Positions 34,337-42,304 of a stretch of DNA of 64,000 nt are shown in pieces. The position numbers and the translations under genes are program-made. How positions within the stretch are numbered: the first letter of the stretch is position 1; each line of letters opens with the position of its first letter. The stretch is taken from positions 1-64,000 of the forward strand of contig NZ_JXAK01000039.1 of assembly GCF_000829455.1 (NCBI RefSeq), in the 5' to 3' direction. A model generated the notes under the pieces. It made no database searches. It saw only the letters and a list, made by a program, of their open reading frames with translations, and was not told the DNA's origin. This DNA comes from Gordoniibacillus kamchatkensis (lineage in GTDB: Bacteria; Bacillota; Bacilli; Paenibacillales; NBRC-103111).

Positions 34337-34900
34337 CTACGAAATCGGAAATTTTAGTCGATATTCATGAAGTTCTTTCTGAAAGCGTTGGAAAGGACTG
34401 AATAACATTTTTATATTCCGTTTTAGTTTGGTTTTCTTTTTCCGATTATGCTGACACTCATGGAGTTGATCTATCTGTTTATCGATTTTTTCCCGTAGGG
34501 TTAGGATAAACCCGATCGCAATGTGAGATTTAGCCAACTCATGAAGATCGGTAGCAAGAGCCGCACTCAAATTGCGAAGATCCGGAAGGTGTAACGACTT
34601 TGTCACATAAAAGACCTCTGACGTAAAGTCCTCACGGTAATCTTGTCCCGGGACTTGCTCCTAAAAGTCATTCCATTCTCGTAGTAGTCCAGTTTCATAC
34701 AAAAAAAACTTTAAAAACCAGCATAACCATGCCGTACAACTTGTATTTCGTTTTTGGCACCCAATACCTTCGACAAGATGTCGGCACCCTTGACAACAGG
34801 AACCTCCATTGGCGATACAAACGTTACAAATGGAATTGGAGCCGATCTCATGTAACGCATGAATCCCCATTGTTATGACGGTTTGACTGCTTACTTGCAT
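34337..34900 (-). pseudogene. Cys-rich unknown protein gene with in-frame TAG
   Basis: One frame runs from 34900 to 34337 with a single TAG at 34661-34663, between LLREWNDF and EQVPGQDYREDF. The N-terminal part has ten Cys in CNVCIANGGSCCQGCRHL and GIGCQKRNTSCTAWLCWF, suggesting a metal or Fe-S site. The C-terminal part is helical and basic. A TGG to TAG change would explain the stop. Intact length would be about 187 residues. I do not recognise a named family. No clear RBS precedes the first ATG; a GTG at 34606 with GAGG upstream could restart the second half. Confidence 0.5.
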
Positions 34901-34999
34901 GAAAGGTGTAGTCTATTCGTGAGAGGATGACGAATCTTGATGTGATGAGTCATTACTCGTAGAATCCGGCATTCGTACCCGCCCTTAATTCGTTACAAT

Positions 35000-35133
35000 C
35001 AAATATTTATATATTTGAATATAATGTGCATTATATAGGAGGGAGTTTCAACCAAATCACAATCCATGCGCCGGTATGCCCTTCTTTCCAGAAGTTTTTG
35101 GGTGGAGTTGTGTTATGATATTCTATATTCAAA
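35000..35133. promoter_or_regulatory. AT-rich operator elements upstream of ArsR-SulP pair
   Basis: CAAATAT-TTAT-ATATTTG (35000-35017) is a perfect inverted repeat. TATATTCAAAAGTATA lies nearer the gene (about 35123-35138). A direct repeat TCAAATAATCAAATAT stands before the SulP gene (35628-35643). These look like ArsR-type sites. Confidence 0.5.
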
Positions 35134-35161
35134 AGTATAGCGATAGCGAAGGTAGCGTAGC

Positions 35162-35491
35162 ATGAATCAAAATATCCAACAGTTTAAAGCCGATTTTTTT
35201 AAGGCGCTGGCGCATCCCATGCGGATTCGAATCCTGGAGGTTCTGAGTGAAGGAGATAAAAACGTAAATGAGATACAGAGTATTTTAGGCTCAGAGGGTT
35301 CAGCCGTTTCTCAGCAGTTGGCAGTATTACGAAATAAAAATGTGGTGACGGGCTTAAAAGATGGTACTTCTGTCATTTATTCGTTACGTGACCCGTTGAT
35401 TAAAGATTTGCTCGCAGTCACAAAGCAGATCTTCGATAATCATCTCGTTGATGCCATTTCATTACTTGAGGTCATTCGAAATGAATCTTAA
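35162..35491 (+). CDS. ArsR-family transcriptional regulator
   Basis: 109 residues, winged helix (FFKALAHPMRIRILEVLSEG, recognition helix SEGSAVSQQLAVLRNKNV). No Cys at all, so it is not a classic thiol-based metal sensor; it resembles ArsR proteins paired with SulP transporters. The start has a weak site (GCGAAGG). A terminator and AT-rich repeats separate it from the SulP gene, which it probably controls. Confidence 0.87.
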   Translation: MNQNIQQFKADFFKALAHPMRIRILEVLSEGDKNVNEIQSILGSEGSAVSQQLAVLRNKNVVTGLKDGTSVIYSLRDPLIKDLLAVTKQIFDNHLVDAISLLEVIRNES

Positions 35492-35496
35492 ACTGA

Positions 35497-35543
35497 AAAA
35501 CAAGGGGTTCCATAAGCAACATCAAGGATCACCTTGTTTTTTT
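35497..35543 (+). terminator. Intrinsic terminator after ArsR gene
   Basis: AAACAAGG-GTTCC pairs with GGATC-CCTTGTTT and is followed by seven T. Confidence 0.7.
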
Positions 35544-35666
35544 GTTTTGCAGCCGGAAACATGCGGGGCGACACGAGATTATTACGATTGACATTATTCG
35601 ATGACAGGAGTAACATTTCACATATATTCAAATAATCAAATATACGAAGAATAGAAGGTAGTTCGG

Positions 35667-37427
35667 ATGAAATGGACGGGAAGATTTGAAGGATACCATG
35701 CAGCAGCTCTCCGTAAGGATCTCATTTCAGGTCTTATTGTTGGCATTATCGCCATTCCATTAGGGATGGCGTTTGCTATTGCGGCTGGTGTAAAACCGGA
35801 ATATGGCATTTATACCACCATCGTGGCCGGTATCTGTATTTCCTTGTTCGGGGGTTCTAAATTTCAAATTGGCGGCCCGACCGGTGCATTTATTCCGATC
35901 CTTTTCGCGATCGTAATGGAATATGGATACGAAAATTTATTGCTTGCAGGATTTTTGGCGGGAATTATTCTGGTGCTCATGGGGCTATTTAAACTCGGAG
36001 CTTTGATTAAGTTTATTCCTCGCCCTGTAACCATCGGATTTACTGCCGGAATTGCCATCATAATTTTCAGCGGACAGATTGCTAATTTTTTAGGTTTGAG
36101 CGGTATCGAGAAACACGAGAATTTTCTACCCAATATGAAGGAAATTGTAATGCATCTCGCAACTACGAATTTCTACAGTGTTATCACAGCGGTGGTTTGC
36201 TTGGCTGTCATCCTCATAACGCCGAAATTTTTACCGAAGGTCCCTGGTTCCTTGGTAGGGCTTATCGTATCCACTATAGTGGCGACCGTATTCTTTAAAG
36301 GGGAAGTTGCAACGATTGGATCGTCATTTGGAGCTATTCCAAGCACTCTACCCCATTTTCATTTCCCTGATCTAACCTGGGATCGCATTGAAAATTTGAT
36401 TCGTCCCGCCTTTATTATTGCCATGTTGGGCGGCATCGAATCTTTATTATCGGCGGTTGTTGCCGACGGCATGACCGGCAGTCGTCATAGCAGCAATCGG
36501 GAACTGATTGGACAAGGCATCGCCAATATGGTAGCCCCTCTTTTTGGAGGCATACCAGCGACAGGAGCCATTGCACGAACAGCAACCAATATCAAAAACG
36601 GTGCGGTCTCACCTTTGTCGGGTATTATACATGGCATCGTTGTACTGCTGGTGCTCATTTTGTTTGCACCTTATGCATCGGAGATCCCACTTGCTAGTAT
36701 GGCACCGATTCTTATGCTGGTTGCTTGGAACATGAGTGAACGAAAAGAATTCGCTCATGTCTTAAAAACAAAAACGAGCGATTCCGTTGTCCTTCTCATT
36801 ACCTTTTTGCTTACCGTCTTTACAAATTTAACGACTGCCGTTGAAGTCGGATTAATTTTAGCCGTAATTTTATTTGTGAAACGAATGAGTGACAGCTTAC
36901 TGGTTTCCAAGGTATTGCCTGACCCAGCAGCTAAACATGAAAAAGTGAAAGCCCATATGGTAACCAAAGGCCACGATTGCCCACAAATTGGAATCTATAC
37001 TATCGAAGGCCCTCTCTTTTTCGGTGTCGCAAATATGTTTGAAAAATCCATTATGGATACGATTCACCAGAGGCCGAAAGTGTTACTTCTACGCATGGGA
37101 AAAGTGCCCTTTATGGATACGACGGGTGAATCGAATCTAGCCAGCCTGGTGAAACACTTCGAGAAATTTGGCGGGATCATTCTTGTATCCGGAATTCAAT
37201 CCCAGCCGTTGGAGGTATTGAAGAGAACTGGGTTGTATACGCTGATTGGGGCTGAACATTTTTTTGGACACACAGGTGAGGCGCTTAACCACGCGCTATT
37301 GCAGCTGGATTTGAATAAATGTCTAGGATGTAAACATTTTGCTTTCCGTGAATGCGCGGCGTTATCAAACAAGGAATCCCAAAAAGAAATGACATCTTGT
37401 TTAAAGCCAGATCCAGCAAGGACATAG
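35667..37427 (+). CDS. SulP-family inorganic anion transporter with STAS domain
   Basis: 586 residues: an SLC26/SulP membrane domain of 10-14 helices (LIVGIIAIPLGMAFAIAAGV, GGSKFQIGGPTGAFIPIL, GGIPATGAIARTATNI) and a C-terminal STAS domain (about 440-550, FMDTTGESNLASLVKHFEKF). A short Cys motif ends the protein (LNKCLGCKHFAFRECAAL), an unusual addition. The substrate is likely sulfate, bicarbonate or another oxyanion. Controlled by the ArsR gene upstream (inference). Start ATG 35667. Confidence 0.92.
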   Translation: MKWTGRFEGYHAAALRKDLISGLIVGIIAIPLGMAFAIAAGVKPEYGIYTTIVAGICISLFGGSKFQIGGPTGAFIPILFAIVMEYGYENLLLAGFLAGIILVLMGLFKLGALIKFIPRPVTIGFTAGIAIIIFSGQIANFLGLSGIEKHENFLPNMKEIVMHLATTNFYSVITAVVCLAVILITPKFLPKVPGSLVGLIVSTIVATVFFKGEVATIGSSFGAIPSTLPHFHFPDLTWDRIENLIRPAFIIAMLGGIESLLSAVVADGMTGSRHSSNRELIGQGIANMVAPLFGGIPATGAIARTATNIKNGAVSPLSGIIHGIVVLLVLILFAPYASEIPLASMAPILMLVAWNMSERKEFAHVLKTKTSDSVVLLITFLLTVFTNLTTAVEVGLILAVILFVKRMSDSLLVSKVLPDPAAKHEKVKAHMVTKGHDCPQIGIYTIEGPLFFGVANMFEKSIMDTIHQRPKVLLLRMGKVPFMDTTGESNLASLVKHFEKFGGIILVSGIQSQPLEVLKRTGLYTLIGAEHFFGHTGEALNHALLQLDLNKCLGCKHFAFRECAALSNKESQKEMTSCLKPDPART

Positions 37428-37472
37428 CTATTCTCATTCAAATCGCCCCAAAGACGAAATAAAGTGAGGTGA

Positions 37473-37634
37473 ATGGCTATGCAACTTGCACTTCAGCAAT
37501 ACAAAGTAAATATTATTAAGATCATGGCTCATCCTCTGCAATTGCAGATTTTGGAATTGCTTTGTGAAGGACCAAAAGGTATCAATGAGCATCAATCGCG
37601 TTTACGACACGCGTTGTTTATTCAATGCATGTGA
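37473..37634 (+). pseudogene. ArsR-family regulator, truncated N-terminal fragment
   Basis: After GAGGTGA, ATG 37473 opens MAMQLALQQYKVNIIKIMAH then PLQLQILELLCEGPKGINEH, the first helices of an ArsR protein. Homology then stops and the frame ends at TGA 37634. The DNA-recognition helix is missing. The break coincides with the IS256 fragment that follows. Confidence 0.72.
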
Positions 37635-37639
37635 TCTGT

Positions 37640-37890
37640 TTTCACGACCAAAAATATGGTTAACAACCAGATAATGAGCGTAATTAACGTACTCGATACC
37701 GGAACTCATGAACAGCTAAAATTCAGCCAGAATTTCGAGGAATCGTTTTCCCCGATCCACATGCCGAGCACGTCCATTATTGCCGTCCAAATCGATGCCG
37801 ATGACCATGTAGGAGGCCTTGTTCACAATGGCGCCGTCTTGCTTAACTTTGTAATGAATCGCGTCCATAAAAACAACCCGTTCAAATTTA
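37640..37890 (-). mobile_element. IS256-family transposase fragment
   Basis: On the minus strand the frame reads RVVFMDAIHYKVKQDGAIVN, then KASYMVIGIDLDGN. After a frameshift comes DVLGMWIGENDSSKFWL, the central part of IS256/mutator transposases including the DAI motif Asp. Both ends are missing; it abuts the arsC stop on the right and the broken ArsR gene on the left. Confidence 0.82.
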
Positions 37891-38316
37891 CCGTCCTTCG
37901 GCAAGAAACTTTTCGATACGCGACTTAATCGCATCCCGAACCGCTCGAAAATGGCTCGTAATTTCTTCCTCGGTACCGGTCGCCTTGGCATGATCATCGA
38001 AACCCCAATGCCATTTCACGACGTTTTTATTCGAAATCACCGGACAATGCTCGTCTGCATGTCCACATAACGTTATTACATAGTCAGCTCGATTCAAAAT
38101 CTCCGGATCGATGACATCCGATGTATGGCTGCTAATATCGACGCCGGCTTCCTTCATCACCTGAACGGCGCGCGGATTCAGCCCATGTGCCTCCAACCCG
38201 GCGCTTTTTACTTCGTAGCGATCATTACCAAGCGCCTTCAACCAGCCATCCGCCATTTGGCTGCGGCATGAGTTTCCTGTACAAAGAAAATAGACGAGTT
38301 TTTTGTTCTCTGACAT
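37888..38316 (-). CDS. arsC: Arsenate reductase (thioredoxin-coupled, LMW-PTP type)
   Basis: 142 residues with the P-loop active site [15 protein letters not shown] and the Cys pair [14 protein letters not shown] that relays the disulfide to thioredoxin. It reduces arsenate to arsenite for export by Acr3. The 3' end lies directly against the IS256 fragment but is complete. Last gene of arsR-acr3-arsC. Confidence 0.96.
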   Translation of the reverse strand: MSENKKLVYFLCTGNSCRSQMADGWLKALGNDRYEVKSAGLEAHGLNPRAVQVMKEAGVDISSHTSDVIDPEILNRADYVITLCGHADEHCPVISNKNVVKWHWGFDDHAKATGTEEEITSHFRAVRDAIKSRIEKFLAEGR

Positions 38317-38336
38317 GGGAAATCCTCCTGTTTATG

Positions 38337-39401
38337 TTAGGCTGCTTTCTTTGAAAAATACTTCTGTTGAAAGCGGAGAGCGACGTTAACTAAGGCAATC
38401 ATCACGGGGACTTCAACTAGAGGGCCGATCACGGCCGCAAATGCCGCGCCGGAATGAATCCCAAACACCCCAACGGCAACGGCAATCGCCAGCTCGAAGT
38501 TATTCCCCGACGAGGTAAATGCCAGTGTAGAAGTCACCGGATAATCAGCTCCGGCTTTTTTGCCCATGAAAAACGAAATGAGGAACATGACGACAAAGTA
38601 AATCAGCAAAGGAATCGCGATCCTCACGACATCGAAAGGCAATTGAATGATCATTTCACCTTTCAGAGAGAACATGACGATAATCGTAAATAATAAAGCG
38701 ATCAATGTAGCGGGACTGATTTTCGGAATAAAGACGGTTTCGAACCAGGATCGCCCTTTTGCTTTCACAAGCGAATAACGCGTAATCATTCCTGCCAGAA
38801 ACGGTATCCCTAAATAAATAAACACGCTCTTGGCGACTTCGGCCATCGTAATGTCAACAACGACGCCCTCCAACCCGAACCATCCCGGCAAAATTGTAAC
38901 AAAGATATAGGTGTAGACGGAGTAAAACAAAACTTGAAAGATCGAGTTGAAAGCAACGAGTCCCGCCGCGTACTCGGCATCCCCTTTGCACAAATCGTTC
39001 CAAACGATAACCATTGCAATACAACGGGCTATACTGATCATAATCAGGCCGACCATATATTCCGGAAAGCCTTGGAGAAAAATAATGGCCAGGAAAAACA
39101 TAAGGATCGGGCCAATGAGCCAGTTTTGAATCAAGGAAATGGCTAACACCTTGCCGCTTCGGAAGACGCGGCCGATTTCTTCATATCGTACTTTCGCCAG
39201 CGGCGGATACATCATTAAAATGAGGCCAAGCGCAATCGGTATCGAAGTGGTTCCAACTTGAAATTCATTCAAACTAGCGATAAAGGTTGGAAATACGTAA
39301 CCCAAGCCAATCCCCAACGCCATCGCAACAAAAATCCATAACGTCAAATAGCGGTCCAGAAACGAAAGCCGCTTTCTCTCTTGTTTGCTCACTTGCTGCA
39401 T
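38337..39401 (-). CDS. acr3: Arsenite efflux transporter, ACR3 family
   Basis: 354 residues, ten TM helices. The substrate Cys-containing helix is visible ([20 protein letters not shown]) along with [19 protein letters not shown]. It exports As(III) using the proton motive force. AAAGGGGG precedes the ATG. Lies 7 nt after arsR and 20 nt before arsC, forming one operon. Confidence 0.96.
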   Translation of the reverse strand: MQQVSKQERKRLSFLDRYLTLWIFVAMALGIGLGYVFPTFIASLNEFQVGTTSIPIALGLILMMYPPLAKVRYEEIGRVFRSGKVLAISLIQNWLIGPILMFFLAIIFLQGFPEYMVGLIMISIARCIAMVIVWNDLCKGDAEYAAGLVAFNSIFQVLFYSVYTYIFVTILPGWFGLEGVVVDITMAEVAKSVFIYLGIPFLAGMITRYSLVKAKGRSWFETVFIPKISPATLIALLFTIIVMFSLKGEMIIQLPFDVVRIAIPLLIYFVVMFLISFFMGKKAGADYPVTSTLAFTSSGNNFELAIAVAVGVFGIHSGAAFAAVIGPLVEVPVMIALVNVALRFQQKYFSKKAA

Positions 39402-39408
39402 ACCCCCT

Positions 39409-39738
39409 TTACTCGCATGTAACTGTCAGTCCTTGTTGCTCCAATTTCCGCAGCTCCTCGGATAGATCGGGCAAATGGGACAAGGCATAACCGATTTCCT
39501 CTAACCGCTTCTCATTGATCGAATAGAACACCCATTGCCCCTTTCGCGTTTCGCGGACCAGTTCAGCCGTTTTTAAGCGGCTTACATGTTTAGAAATGGC
39601 TGGCTGGGAAATGTTAAAGATGGGCACCAGTTCACACACGCAGCAATCGCGAATGCGGAGCAATGAAAGTATTTTCAGTCTTGTCGGATCGGCCAGAGCT
39701 TTCAGAATATCCGCTAATTTTTCAAACTCCATTGTCAT
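39409..39738 (-). CDS. arsR: Arsenical resistance repressor ArsR
   Basis: About 109 residues, with the As(III)-binding Cys cluster in the DNA-binding helix ([15 protein letters not shown]) and recognition helix [22 protein letters not shown] 39738 has GAGGTGAT upstream; the GTG at 39747 lies within that site. AT-rich repeats (ATATAACCATATTG) upstream are candidate operator. First gene of arsR-acr3-arsC. Confidence 0.94.
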   Translation of the reverse strand: MTMEFEKLADILKALADPTRLKILSLLRIRDCCVCELVPIFNISQPAISKHVSRLKTAELVRETRKGQWVFYSINEKRLEEIGYALSHLPDLSEELRKLEQQGLTVTCE

Positions 39739-39896
39739 TTTTATCACCTCAAATATAGAACCATATAACCATATTGTTATTTATATATAAAGAAAAGTCA
39801 ATACGGAAAACGATATTTTATATTCCCTCTACAATAGCCTGTCTAAGACAAGCCCTTTCCGGAGTTCTTATTTTTTGCAATGCAGGCAAATTTAAT

Positions 39897-39927
39897 ATTT
39901 GCAAATTGCAAATGATTGTTGTATAAC
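39897..39927 (+). promoter_or_regulatory. MarR promoter overlapped by a perfect palindrome
   Basis: TTGCAA (39899-39904), 17-bp spacer, TATAAC (39922-39927). The palindrome ATTTGCAA-A-TTGCAAAT (39897-39913) covers the -35 box, indicating autorepression by the downstream MarR protein. Confidence 0.78.
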
Positions 39928-39948
39928 TGGTTCATGAGGTGAAGCACC

Positions 39949-40401
39949 GTGAAAAATGTACGCGAATTATTTCAAATCATGACTCGTCGCTTTGGCTTTC
40001 TGGATAAAAACTGCTGTTCTGCCGGTGGTTGCGACATCTCCTTAATTCAAAGCCATATTCTTTACGAAATTGATCGCCAGCACAAGCCTTCCATACAGCA
40101 AGTAGCAGAGGCATTAGGGACCGATATCACGACATTCAGCCGACAAGTCCAGTCGTTAATCAAGATGAAATTAGTGAAAAAAACGCCCGATCCCGATGAC
40201 CGGCGGGTGAATCTGCTTTCCTTAACGACAGAAGGCAAATATGTTGCGGCGTCGATTGACCAGCAAATGAACGACTATTTAAACAAAATTTTCTCACACA
40301 TGAACGATTTTGAAAAAGATACCGTTATTCGCTCGATCAAGCTATTAAACGAAGCAATGGCGAAATCCGGCCAATGCTGTTCAACCCCTTCATTCGGGTG
40401 A
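39949..40401 (+). CDS. Cys-rich MarR-family regulator
   Basis: 150 residues with a MarR winged helix (SIQQVAEALGTDITTFSRQV ... DPDDRRVNLLSLTTEGK). Two Cys groups flank it: an N-terminal CCSAGGC and a C-terminal GQCCSTP, suited to binding As(III) or another thiophilic metalloid. It starts with GTG after GAGGTGAAG. Gene order (before arsM) and the palindrome over its own promoter suggest an arsenic-responsive repressor of the downstream genes (inference). Confidence 0.85.
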   Translation: MKNVRELFQIMTRRFGFLDKNCCSAGGCDISLIQSHILYEIDRQHKPSIQQVAEALGTDITTFSRQVQSLIKMKLVKKTPDPDDRRVNLLSLTTEGKYVAASIDQQMNDYLNKIFSHMNDFEKDTVIRSIKLLNEAMAKSGQCCSTPSFG

Positions 40402-40652
40402 TCTTTTTTTCTACATTATTCATCTTTGCAACCGGTTATCGCCCCGATCTGTCTTACCTTCACCCCCTCGGGGCGCTGGATGCCGAAGGGAAACCGCTAC
40501 AGACCGCCGGAATCAGTCTTTCTGTTCCGGAACTGTATTATGTCGGCTTGGAAGGACAGCGTTCCTTTGCTTCCGCCACATTAAGGGGGGTGGGGCCGGA
40601 CGCGAAGTACGTTGTTCGCAAACTACGACGTTTTGTGAAAAATGACTTATAG
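40395..40652 (+). pseudogene. C-terminal fragment of ArsO-like flavin monooxygenase
   Basis: FIFATGYRPDLSYLHPLGAL and VPELYYVGLEGQRSFASATL, then RGVGPDAKYVVRKL, match the last 80 residues of flavoprotein monooxygenases of the ArsO group in arsenic operons. FAD and NADPH motifs are missing. The fragment overlaps the MarR stop, so a deletion fused the two. Not functional. Confidence 0.78.
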
Positions 40653-40666
40653 GGAGGCAAGTTCCG

Positions 40667-40831
40667 ATGAACTTGAATTGGTTTGCCACGGAATACCTTA
40701 ATGAAACAGAAGCAGCGCGAAATAGAGCACGGGAAGCTTGGAAATGGCAAAAACCCAAGTCGAGCCGCTTCCTTTGGAGACGGCAACTCACGATTGCAAA
40801 CACAACAGCTTGTTGCGCCCCTAGTTGCTGC
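40667..40831 (+). CDS. 54-residue protein with Cys-rich tail, upstream of arsM
   Basis: ATG 40667 has AGGGAGG 9 nt upstream. The product begins MNLNWFATEYLNETEAARNR, is rich in Trp and Arg in the middle, and ends TTACCAPSCC: four Cys in the last seven residues, a plausible thiol site for As(III). It stops 34 nt before arsM. I do not recognise the family. It could be an arsenic chaperone or a leader peptide (inference). Confidence 0.6.
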
Positions 40832-40865
40832 TGATTTTAGGAAAAATTCGAAGGAGAGATGGTTC

Positions 40866-41660
40866 ATGAATCAAGTAACGAACGATCAAATTCGCCAAAA
40901 CGTTCGCAGCCGTTATAAGGAAATTGCTTTGCAAGAAGTGGGGTCGGGTTCGTGCTGTTTGCCAGCTTCAAGCTGCCACGGATCGGCAGATGACATTTCT
41001 TCGAAATTGGGCTATTCCTCCGAAGAATTAACCGCTGTGCCGGACGGTGCCAATCTTGGCCTCGGTTGCGGCAACCCGCAAGCTATCGCGGAGCTTAATC
41101 CGGGAGAAGTGGTATTGGACCTTGGCAGCGGCGGCGGTTTCGATTGTTTTCTGGCGTCCCGGCAAGTCGGGGAAACGGGCCATGTGATCGGGGTCGATAT
41201 GACGCCGGAAATGGTAAGTCGCGCCCGCAATAACGCCGTCAAAGGAGGATTCACGAACACGGATTTTCGGCTAGGGGAAATCGAGCATTTACCCGTTCCG
41301 GATCAAACGGTGGATGTCATCATTTCCAACTGCGTCATCAATCTTTCTCCAGATAAACAGCAAGTGTTTCATGATGCGTTCCGCGTTCTGCGCCCCGGTG
41401 GTCGTCTGGCCGTTTCCGATGCAATGATGACGGCAGAGCTTCCGACGGAAATCAAAAACGACTTGGATGTTTTTTATTCGGGGTGCATATCGGGGGCCTC
41501 GTCCGTTGACGAGCTGAAGACGATGCTAACGCAAAGTGGATTTAAGGATGTGGTGGTCGAATCGAAAGAGGAATCCAGGGCGTTTATTAAAGATTGGGTT
41601 CCTGGGTCGAAGGTGGAAGATTACATTGCCTCTGCCGTTATAAAAGGAGTTAAACCATAG
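40866..41660 (+). CDS. arsM: Arsenite S-adenosylmethionine methyltransferase
   Basis: 264 residues. SAM motif VVLDLGSGGGFDCFLASRQV, acidic VIGVDMTPEMVSRAR, and the As(III)-binding Cys set: GSCCLPASSC near the N terminus, IISNCVINLS and FYSGCISGA. It methylates arsenite to volatile or excretable forms. ATG 40866 follows AAGGAGAG; a longer frame from 40683 overlaps the small ORF and lacks homology. A terminator follows. Confidence 0.95.
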   Translation: MNQVTNDQIRQNVRSRYKEIALQEVGSGSCCLPASSCHGSADDISSKLGYSSEELTAVPDGANLGLGCGNPQAIAELNPGEVVLDLGSGGGFDCFLASRQVGETGHVIGVDMTPEMVSRARNNAVKGGFTNTDFRLGEIEHLPVPDQTVDVIISNCVINLSPDKQQVFHDAFRVLRPGGRLAVSDAMMTAELPTEIKNDLDVFYSGCISGASSVDELKTMLTQSGFKDVVVESKEESRAFIKDWVPGSKVEDYIASAVIKGVKP

Positions 41661-41698
41661 CCCAATCGGTACAGCCATAGATCATAAGTAAAGCAAAG

Positions 41699-41735
41699 CA
41701 GTTCTATCGATGTTTGAATAGAACTGATTTTATTT
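41699..41735. terminator. Bidirectional terminator between arsM and Csp gene
   Basis: CAGTTCTAT pairs with ATAGAACTG (41699-41726), followed by ATTTTATTT. Confidence 0.8.
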
Positions 41736-41737
41736 GG

Positions 41738-42070
41738 TTAGCTCGCCATTGCCCGGCATGCCTTCGCACAGGAGAAGCAGGCTTCAGCACACCGTTGACA
41801 ATGCTCGTGGCCATGCTTTTTACATTCATTCCCGCAAGCTTCGCAAACGTCAGCACATATTCGGCAAAGCTCTTTTGTGTAGGAACGATTATGGGACATT
41901 GCTTGCGCAGTAAAAGCACAAATATCGGCACATTCCCGATCTAGCCGAATACATTCTTTCATCATAGCAAGGTTTTCTTCGTTCAAACACGCGTCGTAAC
42001 AGTGATTGCATGCCAGCATACACTTTATGCATTCATCAATGCAGTGCTGATATTGCTCATGTGACATCAT
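41738..42070 (-). CDS. Four-helix-bundle copper storage protein (Csp-like)
   Basis: 110 residues with 17 Cys in CxxxC and CxxC spacings along four helices (HCIDECIKCMLACNHCYDAC ... RICADVCEACGNECKKHG ... CQRCAEACFSCAKACRAM). This matches cytosolic Csp3-type proteins that fill a helical bundle with Cu(I). No signal peptide. First of the copper genes, facing arsM. Confidence 0.92.
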   Translation of the reverse strand: MMSHEQYQHCIDECIKCMLACNHCYDACLNEENLAMMKECIRLDRECADICAFTAQAMSHNRSYTKELCRICADVCEACGNECKKHGHEHCQRCAEACFSCAKACRAMAS

Positions 42071-42132
42071 TCTTACCTCCGCTTATTTGGGTACTTCTTA
42101 CTTATTACCCATCCAAGCTGAAAATATTCACA

Positions 42133-42264
42133 TTACAATTGACTTTTCCGTAAAGCCAATCTAACTGCTACATAGGAGACAACACCTACTACTGCGACCA
42201 TCAACAATGGACAGATGAGCATCATTGCCCATGGCCATCCAGAATTCCAGATCATCCCCATCAT
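42133..42264 (-). CDS. Small single-TM protein of copper cluster
   Basis: 43 residues: MMGMIWNSGWPWAMMLICPL and a TM stretch LLMVAVVGVVSYVAVRLALR. AGGTGAC precedes the double ATG. The Met-rich start and copper-gene neighbours fit a small copper-related membrane peptide; no family assigned. Confidence 0.55.
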   Translation of the reverse strand: MMGMIWNSGWPWAMMLICPLLMVAVVGVVSYVAVRLALRKSQL

Positions 42265-42304
42265 GATCAGTCACCTGCTTCCTGCTGGTATTTATGAAAC
42301 ATGG

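Noticed and set aside
34337-34606. Independent small protein gene
   Set aside because: It is the same frame as the upstream Cys-rich ORF after a single TAG, so it is better read as the second half of one gene, although a GTG restart is possible.
16777-34663. Reassignment of TAG to an amino acid
   Set aside because: Several intact genes here end normally at TAG, no suppressor tRNA is visible, and TAA and TGA also interrupt neighbouring remnants.
40683-40865. 61-residue N-terminal extension of ArsM
   Set aside because: It overlaps the small Cys-tailed ORF in another frame and lacks homology; ATG 40866 has an RBS.
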